Both the position numbers and the translations under genes were made by a program. From NCBI GenBank assembly GCA_937894825.1, contig CALCQT010000381.1, positions 1 to 8,050 on the forward strand: DNA of 8,050 nucleotides, read 5' to 3'. Shown piece by piece: positions 1 through 6,772 of this stretch. The stretch comes from an uncultured Anaerolineaceae bacterium. GTDB lineage: Bacteria; Chloroflexota; Anaerolineae; Anaerolineales; Anaerolineaceae. The notes beneath the pieces were generated by a model. It was not told where the DNA came from, ran no database searches, and worked only from the letters and a program-made list of their open reading frames with translations. Position 1 is the stretch's first letter. Each line of letters begins with the position of its first letter.

Positions 1-1
1 G

Positions 2-145
2 ATCCTTTCCAATCAGACTATTTTCGGCGTGGATCTTTATGCAGCCGGACTGGCGCAGAAAATTACCGCAATGTTTGAACAAATGCTGCAAGGAAAAGGC
101 GCTGTGCGACGGCTCCTTACAGAATATTTTCCGTCAGGCAGGTAG
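2..145 (+). CDS. C-terminus of a mannitol-dehydrogenase-family oxidoreductase, probably fructuronate reductase (UxuB-like), 5' end outside window
   Basis: The reading frame is open from base 2 to the TAG at 143-145 and gives 47 residues. The fragment contains IFGVDLYAAGL followed by an amphipathic helix and GKGAVRRLLTEY, which resembles the C-terminal helical domain of mannitol-dehydrogenase-family enzymes. Members of this family include fructuronate reductase, tagaturonate reductase and mannitol 2-dehydrogenase; they interconvert keto and hydroxy sugars with NAD(P)H in the cytoplasm. The stop lies 5 nt before the start of uxuA, so the two are almost certainly cotranscribed. D-fructuronate to D-mannonate is the step immediately before mannonate dehydratase, which makes UxuB the best guess. 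The catalytic and Rossmann domains are outside the window, so substrate cannot be read from the sequence seen here. Confidence 0.66.
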   Translation: MLSNQTIFGVDLYAAGLAQKITAMFEQMLQGKGAVRRLLTEYFPSGR

Positions 146-150
146 TTTTT

Positions 151-1212
151 ATGAAAATGACATTTCGCTGGTTCGGAGAAAAATTTGATCCGATCCCCCT
201 TCACTATATCCGGCAAATTCCGGCATTGGACGGCGTCGTCACAACACTGATGGACATCCCGGCAGGTGAAATTTGGCCGTTGGAAGCAATCCAAAAAATG
301 AAGCAAACGGTCAATGACGCGGGGCTTTCGCTCGAAGTGATCGAAAGTGTAAACATCCATGAAGACATAAAATTAGGCGCGCCTGGCCGGGATGAAAAAA
401 TTGAGAATTACATCAGGACCATGGAAAACCTGTCGACTATTGGCATCAAAGTCATCTGTTATAACTTTATGCCGCTGATCGACTGGGCCCGGAGCCACCT
501 GTTTTATGAGTTGCCGGATGGATCCAATACCATGTTTTTTAATCATGAGACCGTCATGAATTCCACGCCGAAATCCATGGGCAACCGCTACGCCGAACAA
601 TCCGGTGGGATCGCACTGCCCGGTTGGGAACCGGAACGGGTGGCATATTTTGATGAAACGATCCGTTTGTACCGGCAGATCAGCCAGGAAGACTATTGGG
701 AGAACGCCCGTTATTTCATCGACGCCATCATTCCCTGGGCTGAGAAATACGACATCCGTATGGCGATCCATCCGGACGACCCGCCCTGGCCCCTCTTTGG
801 GCTTCCACGATTGATCAATAACCGGGAAAACATCGCCCGCTTCCTCTCTTTCTCTCAAAGCCCCTATCACGGACTGACGCTCTGCACCGGTTCGATCGGC
901 GTTGACCCGAATAACAATGTGCCAGCCATCATTCGGGAGTTCGCGGATCGGATTCCATTCGCCCATATCAGAAACCTGAAATTCCTGGAAAACGGAGATT
1001 TCTACGAATCCGCCCATCCCTCCCAATGCGGATCTTTTGATATGTACGAAATTGTAAAGGCTTTCCATTCCGGCGGATTCGATGGCTATATCCGTCCGGA
1101 TCATGGAAGAATGGTCTTCGGTGAAACAGGCCGTCCGGGGTACGGACTATATGATCGCGCCATGGGCATTACCTACCTGACCGGTCTCTGGGAAGCTTTA
1201 GAAAAAGCATAG
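151..1212 (+). CDS. uxuA: Mannonate dehydratase (UxuA)
   Basis: Dehydrates D-mannonate to 2-keto-3-deoxy-D-gluconate in the hexuronate (glucuronate) pathway, in the cytoplasm, with a divalent metal. The 353-residue length is normal for the family. The start MKMTFRWFG is the typical UxuA opening; a second ATG two codons on is possible but less like relatives. The protein is a xylose-isomerase-like TIM barrel. The four expected metal ligands of the family are visible: His207 in AIHPDDPP, Cys245 in LCTGSIG, His272 in AHIRNLK and Asp317 in RPDHGR. WPL near residue 42 and the PLFGLPRL stretch near 214-221 are also typical. It follows the oxidoreductase fragment by 5 nt and ends in a terminator, so it is probably the last gene of a small uxu operon whose promoter is upstream of the window. 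No regulator gene is visible here. Confidence 0.96.
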   Translation: MKMTFRWFGEKFDPIPLHYIRQIPALDGVVTTLMDIPAGEIWPLEAIQKMKQTVNDAGLSLEVIESVNIHEDIKLGAPGRDEKIENYIRTMENLSTIGIKVICYNFMPLIDWARSHLFYELPDGSNTMFFNHETVMNSTPKSMGNRYAEQSGGIALPGWEPERVAYFDETIRLYRQISQEDYWENARYFIDAIIPWAEKYDIRMAIHPDDPPWPLFGLPRLINNRENIARFLSFSQSPYHGLTLCTGSIGVDPNNNVPAIIREFADRIPFAHIRNLKFLENGDFYESAHPSQCGSFDMYEIVKAFHSGGFDGYIRPDHGRMVFGETGRPGYGLYDRAMGITYLTGLWEALEKA

Positions 1213-1240
1213 ATTCGTAAAATTTAAAAGCAAAATCAAT

Positions 1241-1276
1241 AACGCCTCCCCGCCTTAACGCTGCCGGAGGCGTTTT
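1241..1276 (+). terminator. Rho-independent terminator after uxuA
   Basis: AACGCCTCC (1241-1249) pairs perfectly with GGAGGCGTT (1266-1274) around a 16-nt loop, and the 3' arm runs into a short T tract (1273-1276). It begins 29 nt after the uxuA stop. The short T tract makes efficiency uncertain, but position and the GC-rich 9-bp stem fit an operon end. Confidence 0.72.
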
Positions 1277-1365
1277 GCGTCATTCCGGATATGCGTAAGT
1301 TTGCGATTCGTCCCCCCGATATTCACTTAAAAAGCGCCGTGCTCTGAGCGATGAATGCGTTTTGA

Positions 1366-1394
1366 TTGGGTTTTTCGCGTTTAGTGGGTATAAT
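1366..1394 (+). promoter_or_regulatory. Promoter for the P1 peptidase-degV operon
   Basis: A perfect -10 hexamer TATAAT lies at 1389-1394, with TTGGGT at 1366-1371 as the -35 at 17-bp spacing (only TTG matches consensus). A TTGATT at 1362-1367 would give 21 bp, which is too long. Transcription would start near 1401, giving a leader of about 65 nt. The rest of the 1277-1465 gap shows no gene. Confidence 0.6.
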
Positions 1395-1411
1395 TACTCT
1401 ACGGATTCTGA

Positions 1412-1424
1412 TGTGAATTTCACA
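1412..1424. promoter_or_regulatory. 13-bp palindrome TGTGAATTTCACA, candidate operator
   Basis: Perfect 6+6 bp arms (TGTGAA and TTCACA) flank one central base, just downstream of the predicted transcription start (about +12 to +24) of the P1 peptidase-degV operon. The position suits a repressor roadblock. The half-sites resemble those of CRP-type sites, but the spacing is 3 nt shorter than the CRP spacing, so CRP itself is not supported. It could be a GntR- or other HTH-dimer site, or chance. Confidence 0.35.
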
Positions 1425-1465
1425 AATTCTCTCGGCATAATCCGGACAGCAAACAGGATTTTCTT

Positions 1466-2479
1466 ATGAAATTTGAGTCGATTGCAAAAGTGCCGGGGTT
1501 CCGGATTGGTCATGCTCAGGACGACGAAGGAATTACCGGTTGTACAGTCATCTTATGCGAAGACAATTGCATTGGCGGCGTGGATCAACGCGGTGGCGCC
1601 CCGGGCACGCGGGAGACTGATTTGCTGCGTCCCATGCACATGGTTGAAACCGTCAACGCGATTCTGCTGACCGGCGGCTCTGCTTTCGGACTGGATGCGG
1701 CCGCGGGAGTCATGCGTTTTCTTGAAGAAAAGGGAAAAGGTGTGTCAACCGGTCCGGCAAAAGTCCCGATCGTTCCCGCAGCGGTCATTTTTGATCTCGG
1801 AATTGGAAACCCGAAAATCCGCCCCGACGCCGCAATGGGATATCAGGCCTGCCTGAATGCCGGTGAAAATGATCCGGAACAGGGAAGTGTAGGCGCCGGC
1901 ACAGGCGCCACAGTCGGTAAAGTCCTTGGAATGGGGCAGGCAATGAAAGGAGGGATTGGACACGCATCCATCGAAATCGGCGGAGGTGTCTGGGTAGGTG
2001 CGATTGTCGCCGTGAATGCAATGGGTGACATCGTGGATCCACATTCCCGGAATATCCTTGCGGGAGCCAGAACCATAAAAAAATCGATTTTAAAAATCGG
2101 CGATGAGGATCAGTTTGCAAACACACTTTCAATTATGAGAAGTTTTATTGGGCAAAAATCGCTTAATTTCGCGTCAAAGCAGAACACAGTCATCGGGGCT
2201 GTTCTGACAAACGCAAAACTGAATAAAGAAGAGACGAACAAATTAGCGCAGTCCGGTCAAAATGGGCTGGTATTAAGTGTTCAACCTTCCCACACGATGT
2301 TTGACGGTGATACTATGTTCGCCGTTTCTTCACAGAAAAAACCATCGAATATTAATGCTGTTGCCGCATATGCACCGCTTGTTGTTGCACAGGCAATTGT
2401 TAATGCGGTCATTTCATCAAAATCGCTGGGAGGGATCCCATCTGCAAGCGACTTATTCCAAACCAAAGAAATGAGGTAA
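1466..2479 (+). CDS. P1/S58-family aminopeptidase (DmpA-like, Ntn-hydrolase fold)
   Basis: Family members are self-cleaving Ntn-type hydrolases; characterised ones include L-aminopeptidase/D-esterase DmpA and beta-peptidyl aminopeptidases. The protein has 337 residues, the normal size. Visible family blocks are the N-terminal PGFRIGHA (10-17), TGCTVILCE (24-32), RGGAPGTRETDLL (42-54), the LLTGGSAFGLDAAAGV block (67-82), the Gly-rich GSVGAGTGATVGK (140-152) and GGVWVGAIVAVNAMGD (173-188). QNTVIGAVLTNAKL (239-252) contains the expected autoprocessing site Asn240/Thr241, with Thr241 as likely nucleophile. PSHTMFDGDTMFAVSS (274-289) is the conserved C-terminal block. No signal peptide is visible, so it is probably cytoplasmic. 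AGGA at 1455-1458, 7 nt before the ATG, supports the start. Its stop is 1 nt from the degV start, so the two are translationally coupled. The natural substrate cannot be told from sequence. Confidence 0.9.
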   Translation: MKFESIAKVPGFRIGHAQDDEGITGCTVILCEDNCIGGVDQRGGAPGTRETDLLRPMHMVETVNAILLTGGSAFGLDAAAGVMRFLEEKGKGVSTGPAKVPIVPAAVIFDLGIGNPKIRPDAAMGYQACLNAGENDPEQGSVGAGTGATVGKVLGMGQAMKGGIGHASIEIGGGVWVGAIVAVNAMGDIVDPHSRNILAGARTIKKSILKIGDEDQFANTLSIMRSFIGQKSLNFASKQNTVIGAVLTNAKLNKEETNKLAQSGQNGLVLSVQPSHTMFDGDTMFAVSSQKKPSNINAVAAYAPLVVAQAIVNAVISSKSLGGIPSASDLFQTKEMR

Positions 2480-2480
2480 C

Positions 2481-3329
2481 ATGACACGAATTATCGGGGA
2501 CACAACATCAGGGCTGACTTTGGAACAAGCCCAAAAACTTGGGATCGAATTCATTCCCCAGATCGTTATTTTTGAAGAAAAATCTTACCGGGACGATACG
2601 GAAATCGACAGTGAAACATTCATCAAAATGCTGAAAAAATCTTTGGTGCTTCCCAAAACTGCCGCTCCGCCGCCGGTGTTATATACGCCGATTTTTGAAG
2701 ACCTTCAAAAAAAAGGGGAAAACGCGATTATCATTTGTCCTTCTGCAAAACTGAGCGGAACTGTCCGCAGCGCGACTACCGCGAAAGCGGATTTTCCGGA
2801 CCTTGATATCCGCATTATTGACAGCGGAAGCGTCGGTTCCGCACTCGCTATGGAATTGGAACAGGCGGTTAAATGGGCGAAGGAAGGGAAAAGCATCGAT
2901 CAGATCGAAGCCGGTATTCGGGCAATGGTGGCGAAGGAACATCTTTACGCAGTCGTTGACACATTGGAATACTTACACAAGGGCGGAAGAATCGGCGGAG
3001 CGGCGAAATTGTTTGGCGACATTCTGCAGATCAAACCCATCCTGACACTCCGGGACGGCGGTCTGGAGGTGTTCGAAAAGCAACGCACAAAAAAGAAAGC
3101 CCTTTCCCGAATCATTGAGATTGTCGAAGCGCATTATCCTAAGACAGGAGAAAATGGATTTCTTTCCTTATCCCTGCAGGAGAGCGTATCCGCGGAAGAA
3201 CTCGTTTTTTTCAAGGATGAGTTCAAGCAACGGTTGGGTTTGGATGACGTACCCTGCTTCAATACACCGCCGGGCATCATGGTACATGCCGGCCCAAGCG
3301 TAATCATTATCAGTTTTTTTGAAGCATAG
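2481..3329 (+). CDS. DegV family protein (fatty-acid-binding, FakB-like)
   Basis: DegV proteins bind one fatty acid between two domains. Characterised FakB members present it to the kinase FakA for acyl-phosphate formation and phospholipid synthesis; most others lack a proven role. The 282 residues match the family. Diagnostic segments are IIGDTTSGL (4-12), CPSAKLSGTVRSA (86-98), DTLEYLHKGGRIG (160-172), QIKPILTLRDGGL (183-195) and the C-terminal TPPGIMVHAGP (262-272). Thr60, Ser92 and His269 sit where FakB lipid-carboxylate contacts are expected. The usual TSQPS motif is changed to TAAPPP (60-65), keeping the Thr but losing the Ser-Gln. The start is set by GAGG at 2473-2476, inside the end of the upstream gene. 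No fakA/DAK-domain partner is in the window. Terminator follows directly. Confidence 0.93.
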   Translation: MTRIIGDTTSGLTLEQAQKLGIEFIPQIVIFEEKSYRDDTEIDSETFIKMLKKSLVLPKTAAPPPVLYTPIFEDLQKKGENAIIICPSAKLSGTVRSATTAKADFPDLDIRIIDSGSVGSALAMELEQAVKWAKEGKSIDQIEAGIRAMVAKEHLYAVVDTLEYLHKGGRIGGAAKLFGDILQIKPILTLRDGGLEVFEKQRTKKKALSRIIEIVEAHYPKTGENGFLSLSLQESVSAEELVFFKDEFKQRLGLDDVPCFNTPPGIMVHAGPSVIIISFFEA

Positions 3330-3354
3330 CTATTTTTAAAATTATTTTTTCCGG

Positions 3355-3386
3355 AAAAAGCTTTGTCAACTGACAAAGCTTTTTTT
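3355..3386. terminator. Rho-independent terminator between degV and rpoD
   Basis: AAAAAGCTTTGTC (3355-3367) pairs with GACAAAGCTTTTT (3372-3384) around the tetraloop AACT; T continues to 3386. The A-rich 5' side gives a T tract on the other strand too, so it could stop transcription in both directions. It separates the degV operon from the rpoD promoter that begins 16 nt later. Confidence 0.88.
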
Positions 3387-3401
3387 GACACCAACAGGGT
3401 A

Positions 3402-3430
3402 TTGATTTTTTGTTTAAAAAAGAGTATTCT
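3402..3430 (+). promoter_or_regulatory. rpoD promoter
   Basis: TTGATT (3402-3407) and TATTCT (3425-3430) are separated by exactly 17 bp and give a start near 3437, about 33 nt before the ATG. AGGA at 3462-3465 is the ribosome binding site. A perfect TTGACA at 3385-3390 has no -10 at usable distance. Confidence 0.6.
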
Positions 3431-3469
3431 GGATTAGATAACTAAATATGTGAGGGCTGTTAGGAAAAC

Positions 3470-4678
3470 ATGAAAGATGAATTAATCAATATCGGAGTCG
3501 ATGACGAAGAAAACTATCCCGCGATCGCCAAATTAGTTGAACTGGGCAGACAAAAGACTTACGTCACGATTGACGATATCTTACATTTGTTCCCGGATGC
3601 GGAGCAGGATGTCGAGCAGCTGGAAGAGGCTTTCTCCGCGTTAATGAGCGCCGGAATCCCTTATATCGAAGACTCGATATTGGAAGATCCCGCTGATGAG
3701 GAACTGGAAACATCCGAAGAAGAAGACGATACCACTCCTGAGATATCGCTGGACGATCTGGCGAATATTGACACGGACGACACCATCGGACTCTACCTGA
3801 AAGAAGTCAGCCGGGTACCGCTTCTGACCGCTGATGAAGAAGTCGAGTTGGCCCAGCGAATTGAACGCGGGCGATTGTCCAGAGAAGAGCTGGCCCACGT
3901 CAGTGTCACCTCGACCCGCCGAGTCGAACTGCGCAAAAGTATTGAAGACGGCTGGTCCGCCCGTGAGCATCTGATCACCGCCAATTCAAGACTTGTGATC
4001 AGCGTCGCGAAAAAATACATGGGACGCGGCGTTCCGTTCCTCGATCTGATCCAAGAGGGGAATATTGGCCTGATCCGGGCCACGAAAAAGTTTGATTATC
4101 GTCGAGGGCATAAATTCAGCACTTACGCAACCTGGTGGATCCGCCAGGCTGTCACCAGAGCGATCGCCGATCAGGGTCGGACAATTCGCGTCCCGGTTCA
4201 CATGGGAGATCAGATCAACAAATTACTGCGTGTTCAGCACCAGTTGACCCAAAAATTAGGCCGCGAACCATCGGTCGAAGAACTTGCGGAAGCATTGGAC
4301 GTTCCACCCAAGAAAGTGGAAAACATGATCCAGGTCGCCAGACGTCCGCTGTCACTGGAGACACCTACCGACGATGAAGAAGATTCTGTGCTGGGAGACT
4401 TCATTGAAGACGACGAAGCGCCGCCGCCGGATGATACCGCGACCTACAATCTGCTGAAAGAGCACCTTGAGGAAGTTTTGAACGGCTTACCACCCCGGGA
4501 AGTGCGCATCCTGCAGCTTCGCTATGGCCTTCTGGACGGTCAGGCTTACACACTGGAAGAAGTGGGCCGGAAAATGGGCGTCACCCGGGAACGGGTCCGC
4601 CAAATTGAAGCACAGGCGCTTAGCCGGCTGCGGCATCCTGCCATCCGTAAGATCCTGCGTGACTATCTTGGTGACTGA
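3470..4678 (+). CDS. rpoD: RNA polymerase primary sigma factor (RpoD/SigA)
   Basis: Group 1 sigma factor that directs core RNA polymerase to -10/-35 promoters. The 402 residues hold, in order, a region 1.1-like domain (about 15-70, including YVTIDDILHLFP), an acidic linker (70-103), region 1.2 (DTIGLYLKEVSRVPLLT, 104-120), regions 2.1-2.4 (about 164-245) with the signature DLIQEGNIGLIRA (192-204) and aromatic melting segment FSTYATWWIRQ (216-226), region 3 (246-300), the acidic region 3.2 linker, and region 4 (332-400) with the helix-turn-helix YTLEEVGRKMGVTRERVRQIE (360-380). A short insert of about 30 residues between regions 1.2 and 2.1 replaces the long E. coli non-conserved region. Region 1.1 and complete region 4 argue for the housekeeping factor rather than a group 2 paralogue. 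It is monocistronic: own promoter, strong terminators on both sides. Confidence 0.96.
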   Translation: MKDELINIGVDDEENYPAIAKLVELGRQKTYVTIDDILHLFPDAEQDVEQLEEAFSALMSAGIPYIEDSILEDPADEELETSEEEDDTTPEISLDDLANIDTDDTIGLYLKEVSRVPLLTADEEVELAQRIERGRLSREELAHVSVTSTRRVELRKSIEDGWSAREHLITANSRLVISVAKKYMGRGVPFLDLIQEGNIGLIRATKKFDYRRGHKFSTYATWWIRQAVTRAIADQGRTIRVPVHMGDQINKLLRVQHQLTQKLGREPSVEELAEALDVPPKKVENMIQVARRPLSLETPTDDEEDSVLGDFIEDDEAPPPDDTATYNLLKEHLEEVLNGLPPREVRILQLRYGLLDGQAYTLEEVGRKMGVTRERVRQIEAQALSRLRHPAIRKILRDYLGD

Positions 4679-4750
4679 CAGGTTAATTATTGCCGAAGCC
4701 AGGTATAACAAATTGAAAATTCCCTGTTGCTAAAAAGCATGCAGCATGCA

Positions 4751-4802
4751 CCGAGGCGCCATCGTTTTGATTTTAAACAAAACGATGGCGCCTCGGATTT
4801 TT
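4751..4802 (+). terminator. Strong Rho-independent terminator after rpoD
   Basis: A perfect 19-bp stem (4751-4769 with 4778-4796; outer bases CCGAGGCGCC, inner ATCGTTTTG) closes an 8-nt loop and is followed by ATTTTT. It starts 72 nt after the rpoD stop. The intervening 4679-4750 stretch holds only two GCATGC palindromes (4737-4742 and 4744-4749) and no gene. Confidence 0.93.
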
Positions 4803-4812
4803 ACCACAATCC

Positions 4813-4838
4813 TTGCAATGGCCGATCTGGAGTACAAT
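4813..4838 (+). promoter_or_regulatory. Weak candidate promoter for the TPR-ndk operon
   Basis: TTGCAA (4813-4818) and TACAAT (4833-4838) have good hexamers but only 14 bp between them, well short of the usual 16-18. A promoter is expected in the 95 bp between the rpoD terminator and the TPR gene, and this is the best I can see; the -10 box may work with a poorer -35. Confidence 0.28.
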
Positions 4839-4897
4839 AAAACCGCTAAAGCATAAATCAGGGATCATGCAAAAACAACGGTTTACAAAACACTGCC

Positions 4898-6310
4898 ATG
4901 TCAAAAATAGGAATTGATGAATACCACGAAAAAATAAGCCGCTTGATTGAGCAGCATAGTCTTGAACAGGCTGCCCATCACTGCTTATACCTATTGCGTC
5001 AATTTCCCAAAATGAGTTCGCTCTATCAAATGCTTGGTCGGATCTTCCTTGAAAGCGAAAATTATCCCGCTGCATTGGACGTTTATTTGCGGTTGGCCTC
5101 CTGCGGGCCGGAAGTCTTTTTGAACCATGTCACATTGAGTTTCATCTTTGAAAAGCTGAAACTGCCGCGGCAGGCCGTCTTCTTTGAAAAATATGGCTAC
5201 ACGCTCCAGCCTGACTTCTCTGAAAAGCAGCCCCATCCTTCTGCACCGGATACGAACATACCACAACCAACCGCTGAAACTGAATTTTTATTCGGAACCG
5301 GAAAACACCATTTCAACCGGAAATCTTATCAGGAAGCATTGCGGTATTTTCAAAAGAACGCAGGCCAAAACTCGTTTCTCGTCAATGATTTCTATCTTGG
5401 TATGACGTATGTCAAATTATCCATGCCGGAGAAAGCCCTGGCAGTCTTTCAGGATACACTCACCCGCGCGCCATTTTTATTGTCAGCTCTACGATGGATT
5501 GCAGCTCATTATTATCAGAAAAATGAGCTGTGCTTCACCCGGGCGCTGGAAAAATTGATCGCCATCGATCCAAATTACAGTGACTATTCATTCGAGGATG
5601 GCTTGATTTTTCCCGGAAAAGCTGATATCCGGATCAATTACCAGGAGTGGACCGGGTTCCCGAATACAAAATTGTGGTCAGGATGGTCCCGCTCAGGCGA
5701 TAAGTTTATCGAAAGCAGAATTGACGCGCTGCCGAAATGGCTCTCCCTGCTGCCGATTTGCTCTGATTTCATGACCCGTCCGGAATCCGAGACGACGGCT
5801 GCTCAGGATGCCATTGGTCTATTTCGGCGGGATCATGCCAAAAATAATCCCGCACTGAATGCTGAGGACAGATTTTTTCAGATCGATTACTTCAAATCCC
5901 AAATCCTGACCGACAGTGTTGCCCAGGAGCCGCAGATGAAACAGGGGAAGAAAACGGAGATAAAAAAGGCGGGACCGCACCAACACGCCGGATTGGATGA
6001 AGCGTTTAATTTACTGGAAAAAGTCGCTGCGGAAGGGCTGTCAGAAGAATACCCGGAAAATGAACCTGCGGACACAGTTTCCCAAACGCCCCCGCCCGAA
6101 AAACCGGAAGATGAGGCCGACATTCTTGAAAAAGCCCGCGAAGCCTGGAATTATTTCAGCGTCGGGAAACCGGAGGATGGCATCCGGGTTTACCAAGTAT
6201 TGCTTCGCAGCAATTCCCGCAATGATTTAATCCGCGAAGATATTAAAAAACTGATCATTCTGTTTCCGGAATATCAGGAATTACCCAAATTATTTAACGA
6301 CAAGGAATAA
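4898..6310 (+). CDS. TPR-repeat protein of unknown function
   Basis: I do not recognise a named family. The 470-residue protein is built of degenerate tetratricopeptide repeats: about 41-70 (YQMLGRIF, YPAALDVYLRL), 129-158 (YQEALRYFQKNA), 163-192 (FYLGMTYVKL, PEKALAVFQDTL) and a C-terminal helical pair from about 408, REAWNYFSVGKPEDGIRVYQ, before EYQELPKLF. Between them is a middle region without clear repeats, then a charged Pro/Glu-rich linker (about 375-405, PPPEKPEDEAD), suggesting two modules joined by a flexible hinge. No signal peptide or membrane segment is seen, so it is probably a cytoplasmic scaffold. The start is the only in-frame ATG after the stop at 4847-4849, but it has no good Shine-Dalgarno sequence. 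ndk follows 3 nt after the stop. Confidence 0.78.
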   Translation: MSKIGIDEYHEKISRLIEQHSLEQAAHHCLYLLRQFPKMSSLYQMLGRIFLESENYPAALDVYLRLASCGPEVFLNHVTLSFIFEKLKLPRQAVFFEKYGYTLQPDFSEKQPHPSAPDTNIPQPTAETEFLFGTGKHHFNRKSYQEALRYFQKNAGQNSFLVNDFYLGMTYVKLSMPEKALAVFQDTLTRAPFLLSALRWIAAHYYQKNELCFTRALEKLIAIDPNYSDYSFEDGLIFPGKADIRINYQEWTGFPNTKLWSGWSRSGDKFIESRIDALPKWLSLLPICSDFMTRPESETTAAQDAIGLFRRDHAKNNPALNAEDRFFQIDYFKSQILTDSVAQEPQMKQGKKTEIKKAGPHQHAGLDEAFNLLEKVAAEGLSEEYPENEPADTVSQTPPPEKPEDEADILEKAREAWNYFSVGKPEDGIRVYQVLLRSNSRNDLIREDIKKLIILFPEYQELPKLFNDKE

Positions 6311-6313
6311 AAG

Positions 6314-6772
6314 ATGGAAAAAACGTTTGTTTGCATCAAACCCGATGGGGTTCAAAGAGGATTAATCGGGGAAATTATCAAACGATTCGAGAACCGCGGG
6401 TTTCAGCTTTCCGCTGCCAAATTTATTCAGGTTTCCCGGGAACTGGCGGAAGCACATTATGCCGAACATGTGGGGAAACCCTTTTATGCCGGGTTGGTCA
6501 ATTATATAACCTCCGGACCGGTATTCGCGATGGTCTGGGAGGGAGAAGAAGTCGTGAAGGCGGTCCGCCAGACCGTTGGGGCGACCAAACCGATTGAGGC
6601 CGCACCCGGAACGATCCGCCACGACCTCGCGGCTAAGATGGACCGAAACCTGATTCACGCATCAGACGCTTTGGACACTGCAGAAAAAGAAATTGCGCTC
6701 TGGTTTAAACCGGAAGAGCTGGTCGAATGGAATTCGATTCAACACCCCTGGGTTTTCGGTAGAAACTCATAA
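6314..6772 (+). CDS. ndk: Nucleoside diphosphate kinase
   Basis: Transfers the gamma phosphate of ATP to NDPs and dNDPs through a phosphohistidine, balancing cytoplasmic (d)NTP pools. The 152-residue protein starts with the standard FVCIKPDGVQRGLIGEI (5-21; Lys9 contacts phosphate), has the GTIRHDLA loop (99-106) and the active-site signature NLIHASD (112-118) with His115 as the phosphorylated residue. The C-terminus (HPWVFGRNS) is somewhat longer than in the compact ~140-residue bacterial enzymes. AAGGA at 6302-6306, inside the end of the TPR gene, is well spaced from the ATG. The last sense codon TCA (6767-6769) is the antisense of the dut stop codon, so the two genes overlap tail to tail by 6 nt. 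Confidence 0.97.
   Translation: MEKTFVCIKPDGVQRGLIGEIIKRFENRGFQLSAAKFIQVSRELAEAHYAEHVGKPFYAGLVNYITSGPVFAMVWEGEEVVKAVRQTVGATKPIEAAPGTIRHDLAAKMDRNLIHASDALDTAEKEIALWFKPEELVEWNSIQHPWVFGRNS

Noticed and set aside
373..1104. Long open frame on the minus strand (243 codons) inside uxuA
   Set aside because: It is fully antisense to a clearly identified mannonate dehydratase with all metal ligands, has no recognisable motif, and follows from codon use of the real gene.
1745..2132. Overlapping minus-strand open frames within the P1 peptidase gene
   Set aside because: Cys-, Arg- and His-rich translations without family features; shadows of a strong + strand coding frame.
3385..3390. Perfect TTGACA immediately after the degV terminator
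   Set aside because: No -10 box at 15-19 bp; TTGATT/TATTCT at 3402-3430 with 17 bp is a better rpoD promoter.
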